Part shown: in pieces, positions 16,421 to 25,565 of the stretch
Layout of the letters: every line of letters starts with the position of its first letter
Numbering within the stretch: the stretch's first letter is position 1
Assembly: GCA_963747835.1 (NCBI GenBank)
Contig: CAVVGO010000007.1
Span: 496,001-560,000 of the forward strand
DNA from: JAJPKK01 sp963747835
GTDB lineage: Bacteria > Pseudomonadota > Alphaproteobacteria > Rhizobiales > Xanthobacteraceae
Length of the DNA stretch: 64,000 nt
Direction: 5' to 3'
Translations under genes and position numbers: made by a program
Notes under the pieces: generated by a model
The model's input: the letters and a program-made list of their open reading frames with translations, nothing else
Told to the model about the DNA's origin: nothing
Database searches by the model: none

Positions 16421-16732
16421 TCAGCGCGCCGCGACGGACTGCACGCAGCGCTTGGTGGCGGCAAGCTCGGCTTCGTAATAACCGACTGAAGCCCACAGCA
16501 GCGGGTTCTGCGCGGTTGCGGCACGGGTCTCGTCGAGAAGTTGCGTGAGCCGCTTCGCGCGCTCGGCTTCCTGGTCCGCCGGACGCGAGCAGCGAGCGGC
16601 CGGAAAGCCGTTGGGTGCCGCGGCCGTCTGGAGCGGACGCGCCGGCTCGGCAGCGGCGTTCGACAGCGCACCGAGAATGACTGCGGTTGAAATTGCAACG
16701 CCGGCGATGATGCTGGTGCGGATCGAGGTCAT
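16421..16732 (-). CDS. Small secreted protein of unknown function
   Basis: 103 aa. The first 28 residues are a signal peptide (MTSIRTSIIAGVAISTAVILG...NAAAEP). The mature part of about 75 residues has two cysteines (AARCSRP and TKRCVQSV) that could form a disulphide, and a predicted helical segment DQEAERAKRLTQLLDETRA. I do not recognise a named family; similar short proteins occur in related soil bacteria. It is a single gene with its own terminator. The ATG is the only good start before the signal peptide. Confidence 0.6.
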   Translation of the reverse strand: MTSIRTSIIAGVAISTAVILGALSNAAAEPARPLQTAAAPNGFPAARCSRPADQEAERAKRLTQLLDETRAATAQNPLLWASVGYYEAELAATKRCVQSVAAR

Positions 16733-16922
16733 GACGCGTCTCCGGGGCTGGCAAGGTCTAGATACGAGTTAGTCGCCGGAGGGTTTCGGGAGGTTCATTA
16801 ACGTTAACGAAAAATTCAATGCTTCCACCGGTGCTGCGTCGGTGATGCCAGAAAGCCAGCACCGGATCGGAGGCGCTGCGCCGCCGATCCGGAATAAGCC
16901 AGTTATTACAGTCTCTTGAGGT

Positions 16923-17864
16923 TCAATTGGTCTGCTGGATCGCGGACAGGATCCACTGACCGCCGTGCGACCGGCGGAACGTCCACAGTTCGGTCGCCTC
17001 CTGCGGCCGGACAGGATCGCCCTCAACGACGCGACCGCTGGAGCGCTCGACCATGGTGTCGATCAGCGAGTACCGCATCGCGACCGTGGCGTATTCGACG
17101 TCGCCCTCGCGCCAAGCCTCGGCAAGATCGCCCTTTAGCAGCTTGACGTCGGACACCCGGTTGACAACGCCGCGACTCGCGTTCTGGGCCAGATCGTCGG
17201 AGAAATAAGACACCGTCTCCGGCGTCGCGCGGCTGCGCAGCCCACCGATATCCTCGGCGCTATAGGCGGCCTGGATTTCGCCCAGCAGGCGCTCGAAAGC
17301 GTCGTAGTCGGAGCCCGAGATGCCAACGTTGTCGCTGGGCTGGGCAGGACCGCCACCGCCGAGCCCCGCGGTCCCCATCATGGTCGGCCTTACCGGCGGA
17401 GCTTCTTGATAGTGGGGCCCCGCGAAGGCCGGCTGGCTGCGACGCTGGAAGAACCGCCACAGCATCATGCCGATGAGCGCGATCAGCCCGAGTTGCAAGA
17501 ACAACCCGATGAACGAGAAGATGCCGCCGAGCCCACCGCCGAAGCCATGGCCGAACAGCATGCCCAAGAGCCCGGCGGTCAGGAAGCCGCCGAAAAACCC
17601 GCCCATGAGGCCGGGACGGCTGAAGAACCCGCCCGACGAGGCCTGCCTCCCGGGGTTGCCGAGGCCCGGCTGGGTCACGCTGCGCTGCATCGTCGATGCG
17701 GACGGCGCGGTCGAAGTGGCCGGCGGCGCCGAGAAGGTGCGCGAGCCACGACTGCCCGAACTCAAACCGCCGCCGACGCGGGCATCGGCGCTGGAAGCGA
17801 GCATAGCGACCGTGGCGACGACGACCGCGATCATCGTCAAGCCACGCGAAACATTGCGAAACAT
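16923..17864 (-). CDS. Tim44-like domain membrane protein
   Basis: 313 aa. An N-terminal signal or anchor (MFRNVSRGLTMIAVVVATVAM) is followed by a Ser/Gly/Pro-rich segment, then a glycine-rich hydrophobic region with one or two membrane helices (GGIFSFIGLFLQLGLIALIGMMLW, about residues 125-150). The C-terminal Tim44-like domain spans about residues 190-310: DYDAFERLLGEIQAAYSAED, then WREGDVEYATVAMRYSL and ATELWTFRRSHGGQWILSAIQQ. In mitochondria this fold tethers the import motor; bacterial members are membrane-bound and poorly understood. The ATG at 17864 has GGGGAG eight bases upstream; the longer frame adds no conserved residues. Confidence 0.82.
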   Translation of the reverse strand: MFRNVSRGLTMIAVVVATVAMLASSADARVGGGLSSGSRGSRTFSAPPATSTAPSASTMQRSVTQPGLGNPGRQASSGGFFSRPGLMGGFFGGFLTAGLLGMLFGHGFGGGLGGIFSFIGLFLQLGLIALIGMMLWRFFQRRSQPAFAGPHYQEAPPVRPTMMGTAGLGGGGPAQPSDNVGISGSDYDAFERLLGEIQAAYSAEDIGGLRSRATPETVSYFSDDLAQNASRGVVNRVSDVKLLKGDLAEAWREGDVEYATVAMRYSLIDTMVERSSGRVVEGDPVRPQEATELWTFRRSHGGQWILSAIQQTN

Positions 17865-18028
17865 GATGGTTCTCCCCAACGGGTAAAACCGGCGGCCAAA
17901 CGACATGTCCCAATTGAGGTGCCGGTCGCCGTATCGAGACACCCGCAATATTGGTATGGGAGGGCTGGCTGGTAAGGGGTGATGCATGTTGTCGCAGGGC
18001 ACCGCGGCGACGGTCGCCGGACGGCGTC

Positions 18029-19180
18029 TCAGTCTTCGCCGGGTGCGCCACGGTACGACGCGGGATATTCGTCGTCGTAGGCGAGGGGCTGGCCGGGCCT
18101 CGTGCGGCCGGTCGGGCGCAAGCCGGTCGACCCGGTATACGGCGGCTCTCCGGGCCGCCCGTGGCCATAGCGCCCGCCCGCCCGGGCGGCGGCGACGTCG
18201 CCCGGAATCGCGGCCGGCTGACAGATGACGCGGCCGCTCGCGCGGCGCATCAGGTCGACGTGCATATGATCGTAATGATAGGCGTTGGAGCCGGGCCCCA
18301 GCACGGTCGTGAACACTTCGCAGGCGGCGCCCTGGACGTCATGCAGGAAGCCTTGCTCCTCGGGGGTGCCGTGCCAGCCGTCCTTCACGGTGACCTTGCG
18401 GCCGTCGGCCAGCGTAAACGCCGCGATGTCGAGCGCATTGCCGAACGCATGCTCCGAAATGCGCGCATTCGGATCGCCGTTCATGCCGCGACACGAATAG
18501 GCGGAAATCTGCTTTATCTCCACCACGGGCTGGCCGAACCAGCGCAATGCGGCGGGCTGCACCGAGTCGCTGAAATAGCGATCAAGCGTCGATACCAGCG
18601 GGCAAGCGAGCGTTGCAACCGGGGTGACCGACGCAGGCCCGACCGCGATGGCCGGTGCCGCCTGGCGACCGACCGGCACCGGTCCGATAGGCGCGACCGG
18701 CGGGGGCGCGCGCCGCTGAGGATACACGTCAGGTGGATAGGACCGGTCCGGATAGGATTGCGCGTAGCCGCCTGCGGGCGGGAGACCGGGCGGAGCAATG
18801 GATAATGGCTCTCCGGGCGGCGGCGGGTAGGCCGGCGCCGGCGCGTAGGGCCCGGAAGGCGGAGCCGCAGGCGGCGGGCGCGAATAATCGCCCGGGATCA
18901 CGCCCGGCGGGCGTACCGCCTCATCGGCAAAGCCCAGGACCGCGGGTTCGCCCAGCGCCGCGACCCGGAGTGGGAAATCGGCGCCGCACATGCCGGGGCC
19001 GTCGATCGGCCTCAGGATGGTGATCGCCGGGCCTTCCCTCACGGCACCCGATTTGAGGCACGCGACCTCGGCCTCGCGCCGCCATGGCTCGCGCTCCGCA
19101 AACCAGGTGCGGGCGCAGCCGGCGAGGAGGGCAAGGAGGACCGTCATGACGCCGAGGATCAGATACTTGCGTACCGACAT
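18029..19180 (-). CDS. Extensin-like family lipoprotein (M15-like fold)
   Basis: 383-aa predicted lipoprotein: an N-terminal hydrophobic stretch and lipobox LLAGC with Cys at about residue 22. Residues about 75-165 are proline-rich (PPPAAPPSGPYAPAP...). The extensin-like domain spans about residues 190-330, with ACPLVSTLDRYF, the zinc-site-like SEHAFGNALDIAAF and YHYDHMHVDL. These resemble D,D-carboxypeptidase M15 ligand motifs (HxxxxxxD and HxH). Such proteins probably work on or bind peptidoglycan in the periplasm. It is transcribed toward the Tim44 gene, 164 bases away. The catalytic role is inferred. Confidence 0.8.
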   Translation of the reverse strand: MSVRKYLILGVMTVLLALLAGCARTWFAEREPWRREAEVACLKSGAVREGPAITILRPIDGPGMCGADFPLRVAALGEPAVLGFADEAVRPPGVIPGDYSRPPPAAPPSGPYAPAPAYPPPPGEPLSIAPPGLPPAGGYAQSYPDRSYPPDVYPQRRAPPPVAPIGPVPVGRQAAPAIAVGPASVTPVATLACPLVSTLDRYFSDSVQPAALRWFGQPVVEIKQISAYSCRGMNGDPNARISEHAFGNALDIAAFTLADGRKVTVKDGWHGTPEEQGFLHDVQGAACEVFTTVLGPGSNAYHYDHMHVDLMRRASGRVICQPAAIPGDVAAARAGGRYGHGRPGEPPYTGSTGLRPTGRTRPGQPLAYDDEYPASYRGAPGED

Positions 19181-19637
19181 TCCGCGACATTGCGAGCAAC
19201 TCCGTTAACGCGCTTTCAACATTAATTTTCCCCTGAAGCCAACCACCCTAATTGGTTTTGCGTATGGTTAAGCAGCACAAACCGCGCCGCCGGCCCGTCG
19301 GATCGGGGCGCCCCGTACAAGGTAAAGCCGGATGCACTTTACGCAGCTTCAGGACAGTGTCAGCAAGTATAACCAAGTATTAACAATATATAACTTAGAT
19401 TTATACAAATATAGATGACGTGACTAAAGCTAGACAATCGATCCGAAAACGACTGCGCTCGAATAAAGTCCAATCTTGGTTATCCGGCGTGTAGGATTAT
19501 TACGTTACCGCAAGACGTTGACCGTAAAATGCCCTGACACCGGGCAGTTATTCTGCGCTGCACCATAGGAATGTCTTTGCGGGCTGGGACTTTCTGATAA
19601 ACTCAAAATATCGTCAACGATACGGGAGGCCCCCCTC
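19181..19637. other. AT-rich intergenic region
   Basis: 457 bases, the part around 19360-19420 being strikingly AT-rich for this genome (runs such as ATTAACAATATATAAC). It separates the minus-strand lipoprotein gene from the tiny plus-strand membrane protein gene at 19638 and probably holds both promoters. No tRNA or conserved frame was found. Confidence 0.5.
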
Positions 19638-19721
19638 GTGGACATAGCCTTGAAGATCAACGTCGTCGTGGTTTGCGCGGTGTTTGTCTTTGTCGGTGCA
19701 GTCCTGCTCGGCGCGTTCTGA
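19638..19721 (+). CDS. 27-residue single-helix membrane protein
   Basis: A short frame from a GTG at 19638: a charged N terminus (DIALKIN) followed by one uninterrupted hydrophobic helix (VVVVCAVFVFVGAVLLGAF) to a TGA at 19719. GGGAGG lies eight bases before the GTG, and the frame stands alone in a 770-base gap. The spacing, composition and clean end make it a convincing small membrane protein, of the kind easily missed by gene callers. Proteins of this size usually modulate a membrane complex. Its partner is unknown. Confidence 0.55.
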   Translation: MDIALKINVVVVCAVFVFVGAVLLGAF

Positions 19722-19780
19722 AGGTCAAAACCCAACGGCGTCGAGCCACAGTCAGAAGCCGCGCGGCGCGGCCGGTATTG

Positions 19781-19820
19781 AACGGACACCGGGGAGCCCT
19801 GCTCTCCGGTGTTCGCCGTT
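19781..19820. terminator. Strong hairpin without a T-run
   Basis: Long imperfect stem (AACGG.CACCGGGGAG against CTCTCCGGTG..CCGTT) 60 bases after the 27-codon gene and 130 bases past the end of bamD on the other strand. It could stop transcription from either side by a Rho-assisted route. It lacks the T-tract of a classical intrinsic terminator. Confidence 0.35.
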
Positions 19821-19950
19821 AAGAGCGGGAAAAATTGCGGGTTTCGGGTTGAGCGCGTTATGTTTGGCGGGGGCAGTCAGCCGGAGTCGCTTAATCGTCG
19901 AGTTAGTAAAACGATGCGCGCGACTAATCCGGAGTGCCGCCGGGGCGGCG

Positions 19951-20838
19951 TCATCCAACTCCGAGTTTCTTGAACGCTCGGCTCATCCACGAGCCGCTGT
20001 TTTCCACCGGCTCGACGCCGTTGCTCCTCACCATCTGATAGGCATCCTTGTACCAGATGCTATCGGGGAAATTGTGCCCGAGCACGGCGGCCGCGGTCTG
20101 GGCTTCCGGGACGATGCCGAGCGAAAGATAACATTCGGTGAGCCGCATCAGGGCTTCCTCGACGTGCCGCGTCGTCTGATACTGGGTCACGACGATCTTG
20201 AAGCGATTGATCGCGCCGATGAAGTTCTTGCGATCCTCGTAGTACCGCCCGATCGCCATTTCCCGGCCGGCCAGCTGGTCTCGAGCGCTTTCGATCTTGC
20301 GCCGGGCGCTCGCCGCATATTCAGAGTTCGGGAACTTGCGGGTCACTTCCTCGAGCGCGGCGATTGCCCGCTCGGTTCGACCTTGGTCGCGGGCGACATC
20401 TGGAATCTGGTCGAAATAGGAGGCGCCGACCAGATACATTGCATAGGCAGCATCGGGTGTGCCGGGGTGCAAGGCGATGTAGCGCTTGGCGGCGGTGATA
20501 GCCTCTTCGTAATTGGCCGCTTGATAATACGCATAGGCGGACATGATCAACGCCTTGCGGGCCCATTCCGAATACGGGTGCTGGCGGTCGACCTCCTCGA
20601 ACTTTTTCGCCGCGTCCTTGACCGACTTCTTCTCGTTCAGGAGATAGACGCCCTCGTTGTAAAGGCGGTCAGCGGGCTCATCGGGGAGAACCTCGTCCTT
20701 CTCGCCGAAGATACTGCTCCAAGTGCTGCAACCGGGCACGAACGCCAGGATCGGTAGAAGCAGAACAAGGTGGACGAGCACCCGAACGGCGCGTCCGGCG
20801 TGACGCGAATGGGAAGCGATCACGGAAGGATTCCGCAT
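19951..20838 (-). CDS. bamD: Outer membrane protein assembly lipoprotein BamD
   Basis: 295-aa lipoprotein of the BAM complex, which folds beta-barrel proteins into the outer membrane. The signal ends in the lipobox AFVPGC (Cys at about residue 37). TPR-type helix pairs follow: ADRLYNEGVYLLNEKK, AAKKFEEVDRQHPYSEWARKA, YYQAANYEEAITAAKRYIALHPG, and a conserved YLVGASYFDQI. The length is normal. I take the ATG at 20838, since the frame upstream adds no signal-peptide character. It follows lpxC by 145 bases in the same direction, an order common in alphaproteobacteria. recN, often next, is not here. Confidence 0.92.
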   Translation of the reverse strand: MRNPSVIASHSRHAGRAVRVLVHLVLLLPILAFVPGCSTWSSIFGEKDEVLPDEPADRLYNEGVYLLNEKKSVKDAAKKFEEVDRQHPYSEWARKALIMSAYAYYQAANYEEAITAAKRYIALHPGTPDAAYAMYLVGASYFDQIPDVARDQGRTERAIAALEEVTRKFPNSEYAASARRKIESARDQLAGREMAIGRYYEDRKNFIGAINRFKIVVTQYQTTRHVEEALMRLTECYLSLGIVPEAQTAAAVLGHNFPDSIWYKDAYQMVRSNGVEPVENSGSWMSRAFKKLGVG

Positions 20839-20983
20839 GACTTTGTGATAATCCCCCAAACCGGCGCCGCCACCTTGCGCACAGCCAAATCGCAGCAAAA
20901 ACTCAATAGCCGAAAAGGCTTCACGGCCGCAACATCTAGGCGGACATTCAGCCCGGAATGTGGCGGAACGGATGTGGCCGGGA

Positions 20984-21937
20984 TCAGGAAACGTCGGGGC
21001 CGAATACCGGCGCCGCCAATCCGACGGCGATTTCGGCCTGGCCGCGGTGGCGACGCACGGCCTGCCCGGCGTCCACGGTGGTCCAGGCGGTCGGGTCAGC
21101 CATCAGGGCGCACAGGACCGCATGGTTGAGCTTGTGGCCGCCGCGAATTGAACGGTAGGCCCCGAGCAGCGGCGCCCCGGCAAGGGCGAGGTCGCCGATC
21201 GCATCGAGCGCCTTGTGGCGCACAAATTCATCGGCAAAACGCAGACCCTCGGCATTGAGCACGCGGTCGTCCGAGACCACGAGGGTGTTGTCGAACGTCG
21301 CGCCCAGAGCAAAGCCGGCGCTCCACAGTTTGGAAACGTCGCGCATGAAGCCGAACGTGCGAGCCCGCGCAACCTCCTTGCGGAAGGTGTCCGGCGTGAC
21401 ATCGAAAGCAATCGTCTGGCGGCCGATCAGGGCATTGTCGAAGGCGATTTCCACCTCGAGACGGAAACCCCGGGGATAAGGCCGCAACTCGCCGAGGCAG
21501 TCGCCTTTGGCGACCCGCACCGGCTTGAGGATCTGGATATAGCGGCGGGGTGCGGCAAGCGTAACGATACCGGCCTGATCGATCGCCGCCACGAACGCGG
21601 CGGCGCTGCCGTCCATGATCGGCACTTCCGGACCGTCGATCTCGATCATCGCATTGTCGACGCCAAGCCCCGACAGCGCGGCCAGAACATGCTCTGCGGT
21701 TGAGCACAACGGACCGTCGGCATCGCCGAGGACAGTGGCAAATTCGGTGGCGGTGACGGCGCGAACGTTGGCGCGGACCTCGCGGTCGGGACAACCATCG
21801 ATTCCGGTGCGCAGGAAAGTGATGCCGTTACCGGCGTCAGCCGGGTGGATGGTCAGCGTAACCGGCAATCCGGAATGCACCCCAATGCCCGCTACGGTCG
21901 CATCTTCGCGCAGCGTCGTCTGCCTGGTGGATTTCAT
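20984..21937 (-). CDS. lpxC: UDP-3-O-acyl-N-acetylglucosamine deacetylase LpxC
   Basis: 317-aa zinc enzyme that commits UDP-acyl-GlcNAc to lipid A synthesis. Visible are the N terminus STRQTTLREDATVAGIGVHSG, the zinc ligands His in CSTAEHVLAAL and in RHKALDAIGD (HKxxDxxGD), the catalytic-base Glu in TAEH, and the C-terminal His in YRSIRGGHKLNH. The ATG at 21937 fits the usual N terminus; five residues more are possible. The gene lies downstream of ftsZ, a conserved order, with 375 bases between, so it may have its own promoter. Confidence 0.94.
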   Translation of the reverse strand: MKSTRQTTLREDATVAGIGVHSGLPVTLTIHPADAGNGITFLRTGIDGCPDREVRANVRAVTATEFATVLGDADGPLCSTAEHVLAALSGLGVDNAMIEIDGPEVPIMDGSAAAFVAAIDQAGIVTLAAPRRYIQILKPVRVAKGDCLGELRPYPRGFRLEVEIAFDNALIGRQTIAFDVTPDTFRKEVARARTFGFMRDVSKLWSAGFALGATFDNTLVVSDDRVLNAEGLRFADEFVRHKALDAIGDLALAGAPLLGAYRSIRGGHKLNHAVLCALMADPTAWTTVDAGQAVRRHRGQAEIAVGLAAPVFGPDVS

Positions 21938-22312
21938 ATTTAGTTGTCCCACCCGATCCCGCTGATGCCATCAACCGCTGAAGCAATCGCACCGCTCACT
22001 CGCGCCGGGCCATCGCCCCGCTTGCGTTCGATTGCTGCTCGGTTTTTGACAAAGTGCGGGAGAGCCGATCGGCTGCCCGCATCCCCAGCGAGATACCCCA
22101 TTAATCCCCTTAATCGCATTGCGATCTTAACCGGGGCGGCCCTTCGTACCAACTCACGCTTTTTTACCAAATGTTACTCAACTTTCGGCGTCATTGCGCC
22201 ACCTCACCGCCACATTGAGCCGACACTGGTGCCCGTATACAGCCGAACAAAATCCTTTTCAAAATCAGCTGCTTATGTGGTCAACCGAATGCAGGCTTAC
22301 TCCGGTGAGGCG
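21938..22312. other. Gap between ftsZ and lpxC
   Basis: 375 bases without a supported gene. The lpxC promoter should lie here, and the minus strand contains a possible -35 (TTGACC, at about 22274) with no convincing -10. No riboswitch, tRNA or repeat family member was recognised. Confidence 0.4.
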
Positions 22313-24154
22313 TCAGTTGGCCTGCCGGCGCAGAAAGGCCGGGATGTCGAGTTGATCGTCGTCCGGCGAACTGTGCACAGGCGCGGCCCGGCCATGGACA
22401 TCAAGTCCCTGTGGCGCCCCCCGCCGGGCGTACTCGGACACTGGTTCCGGCGCACGTGATTCGGCCTGCCGCGGGGCGGGGCGAGCCGCCGGCCGTTCCG
22501 GAGCCTGCGGCCTCACCGGTTCCGCGGACCGCATCTCGGGCTGGCCCTCGGGCTCATCCTCTCGCCGTCCGAGTCCCACCGCAGCCAAGCGTTGCAGCAA
22601 CGTCAGGCGACGCTTTTCCGGATGATCGGCGTCGGGCGGAAGTTCGCCGCGCCGTGCCCGAAACTCGTTCTGCCCCGGCACCGGCAATTCCTCCAAGTTC
22701 GGCATGCGCTGGGTGCGGGTGGCGGCCCGTTCCGGCTGCGGTGGAATGAACGCCCTGGGCGCGGCCGGCTCCTGCACCGGCGGCAGCGGATCGCGTTCGA
22801 CCGTCTCGGCAAACAGGCTGGGCTTCGGCGGCAGCGGCCGGATGATAACCTCCTCGTTGCGCGCCGGCGCGAGAGCCGCCGCGACGGCGGCGGTGGCAGC
22901 CTGGTCCAAAATTGACCGCGAGGGCGGCGGGGCGGAAGCCGATTGCGGCGGCGCCATAGCGGGGCGTTGGGGCTGCGGTTCGGCGCGCTCGACAATGCGG
23001 GCATTATCCGCCTTGAGGCGCTGGGCCAGTTCCGCGATCCTGGATTCGTGCTGCTCGACCGACCTCGCTTCGGTGACCGGCAGTGGACGCGGCGGGGCGA
23101 TCGGCGCGCGGACCGGCAGGGGCGCCGACGGCTGAATGGGCGCACCGGCGTGGCTCTGGGCCGTTGCCGGACGCGGCATGGTCGCGGCGTTGATATCGAC
23201 GCCGGTCGCCACCACGGAGACCCGGATGATGCCGTCGAGACTTTCGTCGAACGTGGCGCCGACGATGATGTTGGCGTCGGGATCGACTTCCTCCCGGATG
23301 CGGGTGGCGGCCTCGTCGACCTCGTAGAGCGTAAGGTCCTTGCCGCCCGTGATCGAGATCAGCAGGCCGCGGGCACCGCGCATGGAGACGTCGTCGATGA
23401 GCGGGTTGCAGATCGCCGCTTCGGCGGAGCGTAGCGCGCGCTTGTCGCCGGAGGCCTCGCCGGTGCCCATCATGGCCTTGCCCATTTCGCGCATGACGGC
23501 GCGGACATCGGCGAAGTCGAGGTTGATGAGGCCTTCCTTGACCATGAGGTCGGTGATGCAGGCGACGCCCGAATAGAGCACCTGGTCCGCCATCGCAAAG
23601 GCATCGGCGAAGGTGGTCTTTTCGTTCGCAACCCTGAACAGGTTCTGATTGGGGATGATGATCAGCGTGTCGACGCTCTTCTGCAGTTCCACGATGCCGG
23701 ACTCCGCAAGCCGCATCCGGCGCTGACCCTCGAAGTGAAACGGCTTGGTGACGACACCGACCGTGAGAATGCCAAGCTCGCGCGCGGCCCGCGCCACCAC
23801 CGGCGAGGCGCCGGTTCCGGTGCCACCGCCCATCCCGGCGGTGACGAACACCATGTGGGCGCCGGTCAGGTGATCGCGAATCTCGTCGATCACCTCCTGG
23901 GCGGCCGCGGCGCCGACGTCGGGCTGCGAACCGGCGCCGAGGCCCTCGGTCGCCTGCACGCCCATCTGGATGATACGTTCGGCGCGCGACGTGGTGAGCG
24001 CCTGGGCATCCGTATTGGCGACCACGAAATCGACGCCCTGAAGGCCGGCGCTGATCATGTTGTTGACAGCGTTACCGCCCGCGCCGCCGACGCCAAAAAC
24101 GGTGATCCGCGGCTTCAACTCGCGGATGTCGGGAATCTTCAAGTTGATGCTCAT
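22313..24154 (-). CDS. ftsZ: Cell division GTPase FtsZ
   Basis: 613-aa tubulin homologue that forms the division ring at mid-cell. The GTPase domain is complete: GVGGAGGNAVNNM at residues 21-33, the tubulin signature GGGTGTG at 109-115, and the T7-loop region NLDFADVRAVM. After about residue 330 comes an unusually long Pro/Ala/Arg-rich linker of about 270 residues, typical of Hyphomicrobiales. It ends in the conserved peptide DDDQLDIPAFLRRQ that binds FtsA and other partners. The ATG at 24154 gives the standard start MSINLKIPDI. It follows ftsA after 90 bases. Confidence 0.96.
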   Translation of the reverse strand: MSINLKIPDIRELKPRITVFGVGGAGGNAVNNMISAGLQGVDFVVANTDAQALTTSRAERIIQMGVQATEGLGAGSQPDVGAAAAQEVIDEIRDHLTGAHMVFVTAGMGGGTGTGASPVVARAARELGILTVGVVTKPFHFEGQRRMRLAESGIVELQKSVDTLIIIPNQNLFRVANEKTTFADAFAMADQVLYSGVACITDLMVKEGLINLDFADVRAVMREMGKAMMGTGEASGDKRALRSAEAAICNPLIDDVSMRGARGLLISITGGKDLTLYEVDEAATRIREEVDPDANIIVGATFDESLDGIIRVSVVATGVDINAATMPRPATAQSHAGAPIQPSAPLPVRAPIAPPRPLPVTEARSVEQHESRIAELAQRLKADNARIVERAEPQPQRPAMAPPQSASAPPPSRSILDQAATAAVAAALAPARNEEVIIRPLPPKPSLFAETVERDPLPPVQEPAAPRAFIPPQPERAATRTQRMPNLEELPVPGQNEFRARRGELPPDADHPEKRRLTLLQRLAAVGLGRREDEPEGQPEMRSAEPVRPQAPERPAARPAPRQAESRAPEPVSEYARRGAPQGLDVHGRAAPVHSSPDDDQLDIPAFLRRQAN

Positions 24155-24244
24155 GGCTGCCTCATATGTGCGCGGGCGGGTGATCCGCCGATTGTCGCCG
24201 GCCGCGCCGCGGCCAGGTACTCGGAGACTTCGAATTCCCATTGC

Positions 24245-25565
24245 TCAGAAGCTTTCGCGAAGCCATCGACCCACCCGGGCGATGTAACCGCCCCCTGCCT
24301 TGAAGTGCCGCGTCCGCCGCGGCTCGAAGCGCTCAAGATGCGCAAGTTGCGGATAGACCAGGAGCCCCGTCGAAACCGCGAACGCCGATCCCTTGGCGAC
24401 CTCCGGCAGCCCGGAAATGCCGAGCGGACGGCCGATGCGGACCGGACGGCCGAAGATGCGGGCGGCAAGATCGGAAATGCCGGAGAGTTGGCTCGCCCCC
24501 CCGGTCAGCACTACGCGGCCGCGCGGCTCCGACGCGAACGGCGAGGCCGCAAGCCGATCGCGGACGATCTCCAGAATTTCCTCAGCGCGCGGCCGGATGA
24601 TGCGCGTAAGCGTGGCACGGGACACAAAGCGGGGGGCTTCGCGGTCCTCGCCGCTCGCGGCCGGCATGGTGATCATGTCGCGTTCATCTGCTCCTCCGGC
24701 CAGTACACTGCCATAGAGCGTTTTGATTCGCTCGGAGTCCTGCACCGTGATGTTCAAACCCCGGGCGATGTCGAGGGTCACGTGGCGGCCCCCCAGGGCA
24801 AAGCCGTCGGCATGGATGAACCGCCCATCCGCGAATACCGCCATCGAAGTGGTTCCGGCACCCATGTCGACGACGGCCGCCCCGAAGATCCGCCTCGTCG
24901 TCCGCAAGCGTCGCAAGGCTTGCCACATAGGGGCCGGCCACCATGGCCTCGACCACCAGATGACACCGTTCGATCGCCAGCATGAGATTGCGCGCGGGCG
25001 CCGCGTCGGCGGTAACCACATGCATATCGACGCCGAACTGCGACGCCAGCATGCCGCGGGGATCGCGCACCCCGTGGGCGTCATCGAGCGAATAGCCGAT
25101 CGGGAGCGAATGCAGCACCACCCGGCCGTCGCGAATCGATTGCCGGCTTCCGGCGGAAAGAACACGCGAGATATCCCGGTCGCTGACGGCCGACCCGGAA
25201 ATATTGATGGCAGCGCTCAGCAGTTCGCTGGAAAGCCGCCCCGCCGACATCGAGACCACGACCGACTCGACCTGGCATTTGGCGCTGCGCTCGGCAAGGT
25301 CTACCGCATGGCGCACCGCTTCCTCGGCTTCGACGAGGTCGACCACATGGCCGGCCTTCATGCCGAGGGATTCGGTGTGGCTGAACCCGATCACCTCGAC
25401 CGCATGGCTGCGCCGGCGCAGCACGTCCTGGGGCGGTTGCGGCTTCAACTTGGCGATCAGGCAGGCGATCTTGCTGGTGCCGACGTCGAGCGCGGCAACG
25501 AGCGCCGTGCGCTTTGGCGCCAGCGGTTTCATCTTGGGGGTCAGACCGTAATTAAGCGGACTCAT
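24245..25565 (-). CDS. ftsA: Cell division protein FtsA, with an apparent +1 frameshift
   Basis: Actin-like protein tethering FtsZ to the membrane. The N-terminal part (from the ATG at 25565) carries TALVAALDVGTSKIACLIAKL, the 1C domain and LVVEAMVAGPYVASLATLADDEADL. The C-terminal part, in the next frame, carries AAVVDMGAGTTSMAVF, RVVLTGGASQLSGI and an amphipathic end ARVGRWLRESF. The join is at about 24885: the sequence has GATCTTCGGGGC where GATCTCGGGGC would keep DLGAAVVDMG in frame, so one base looks inserted. Restored length is about 439 aa, normal. The ATG overlaps the ftsQ stop by four bases (ATGA). As the gene is usually essential, a sequencing indel is likelier than a dead gene. Confidence 0.88.
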
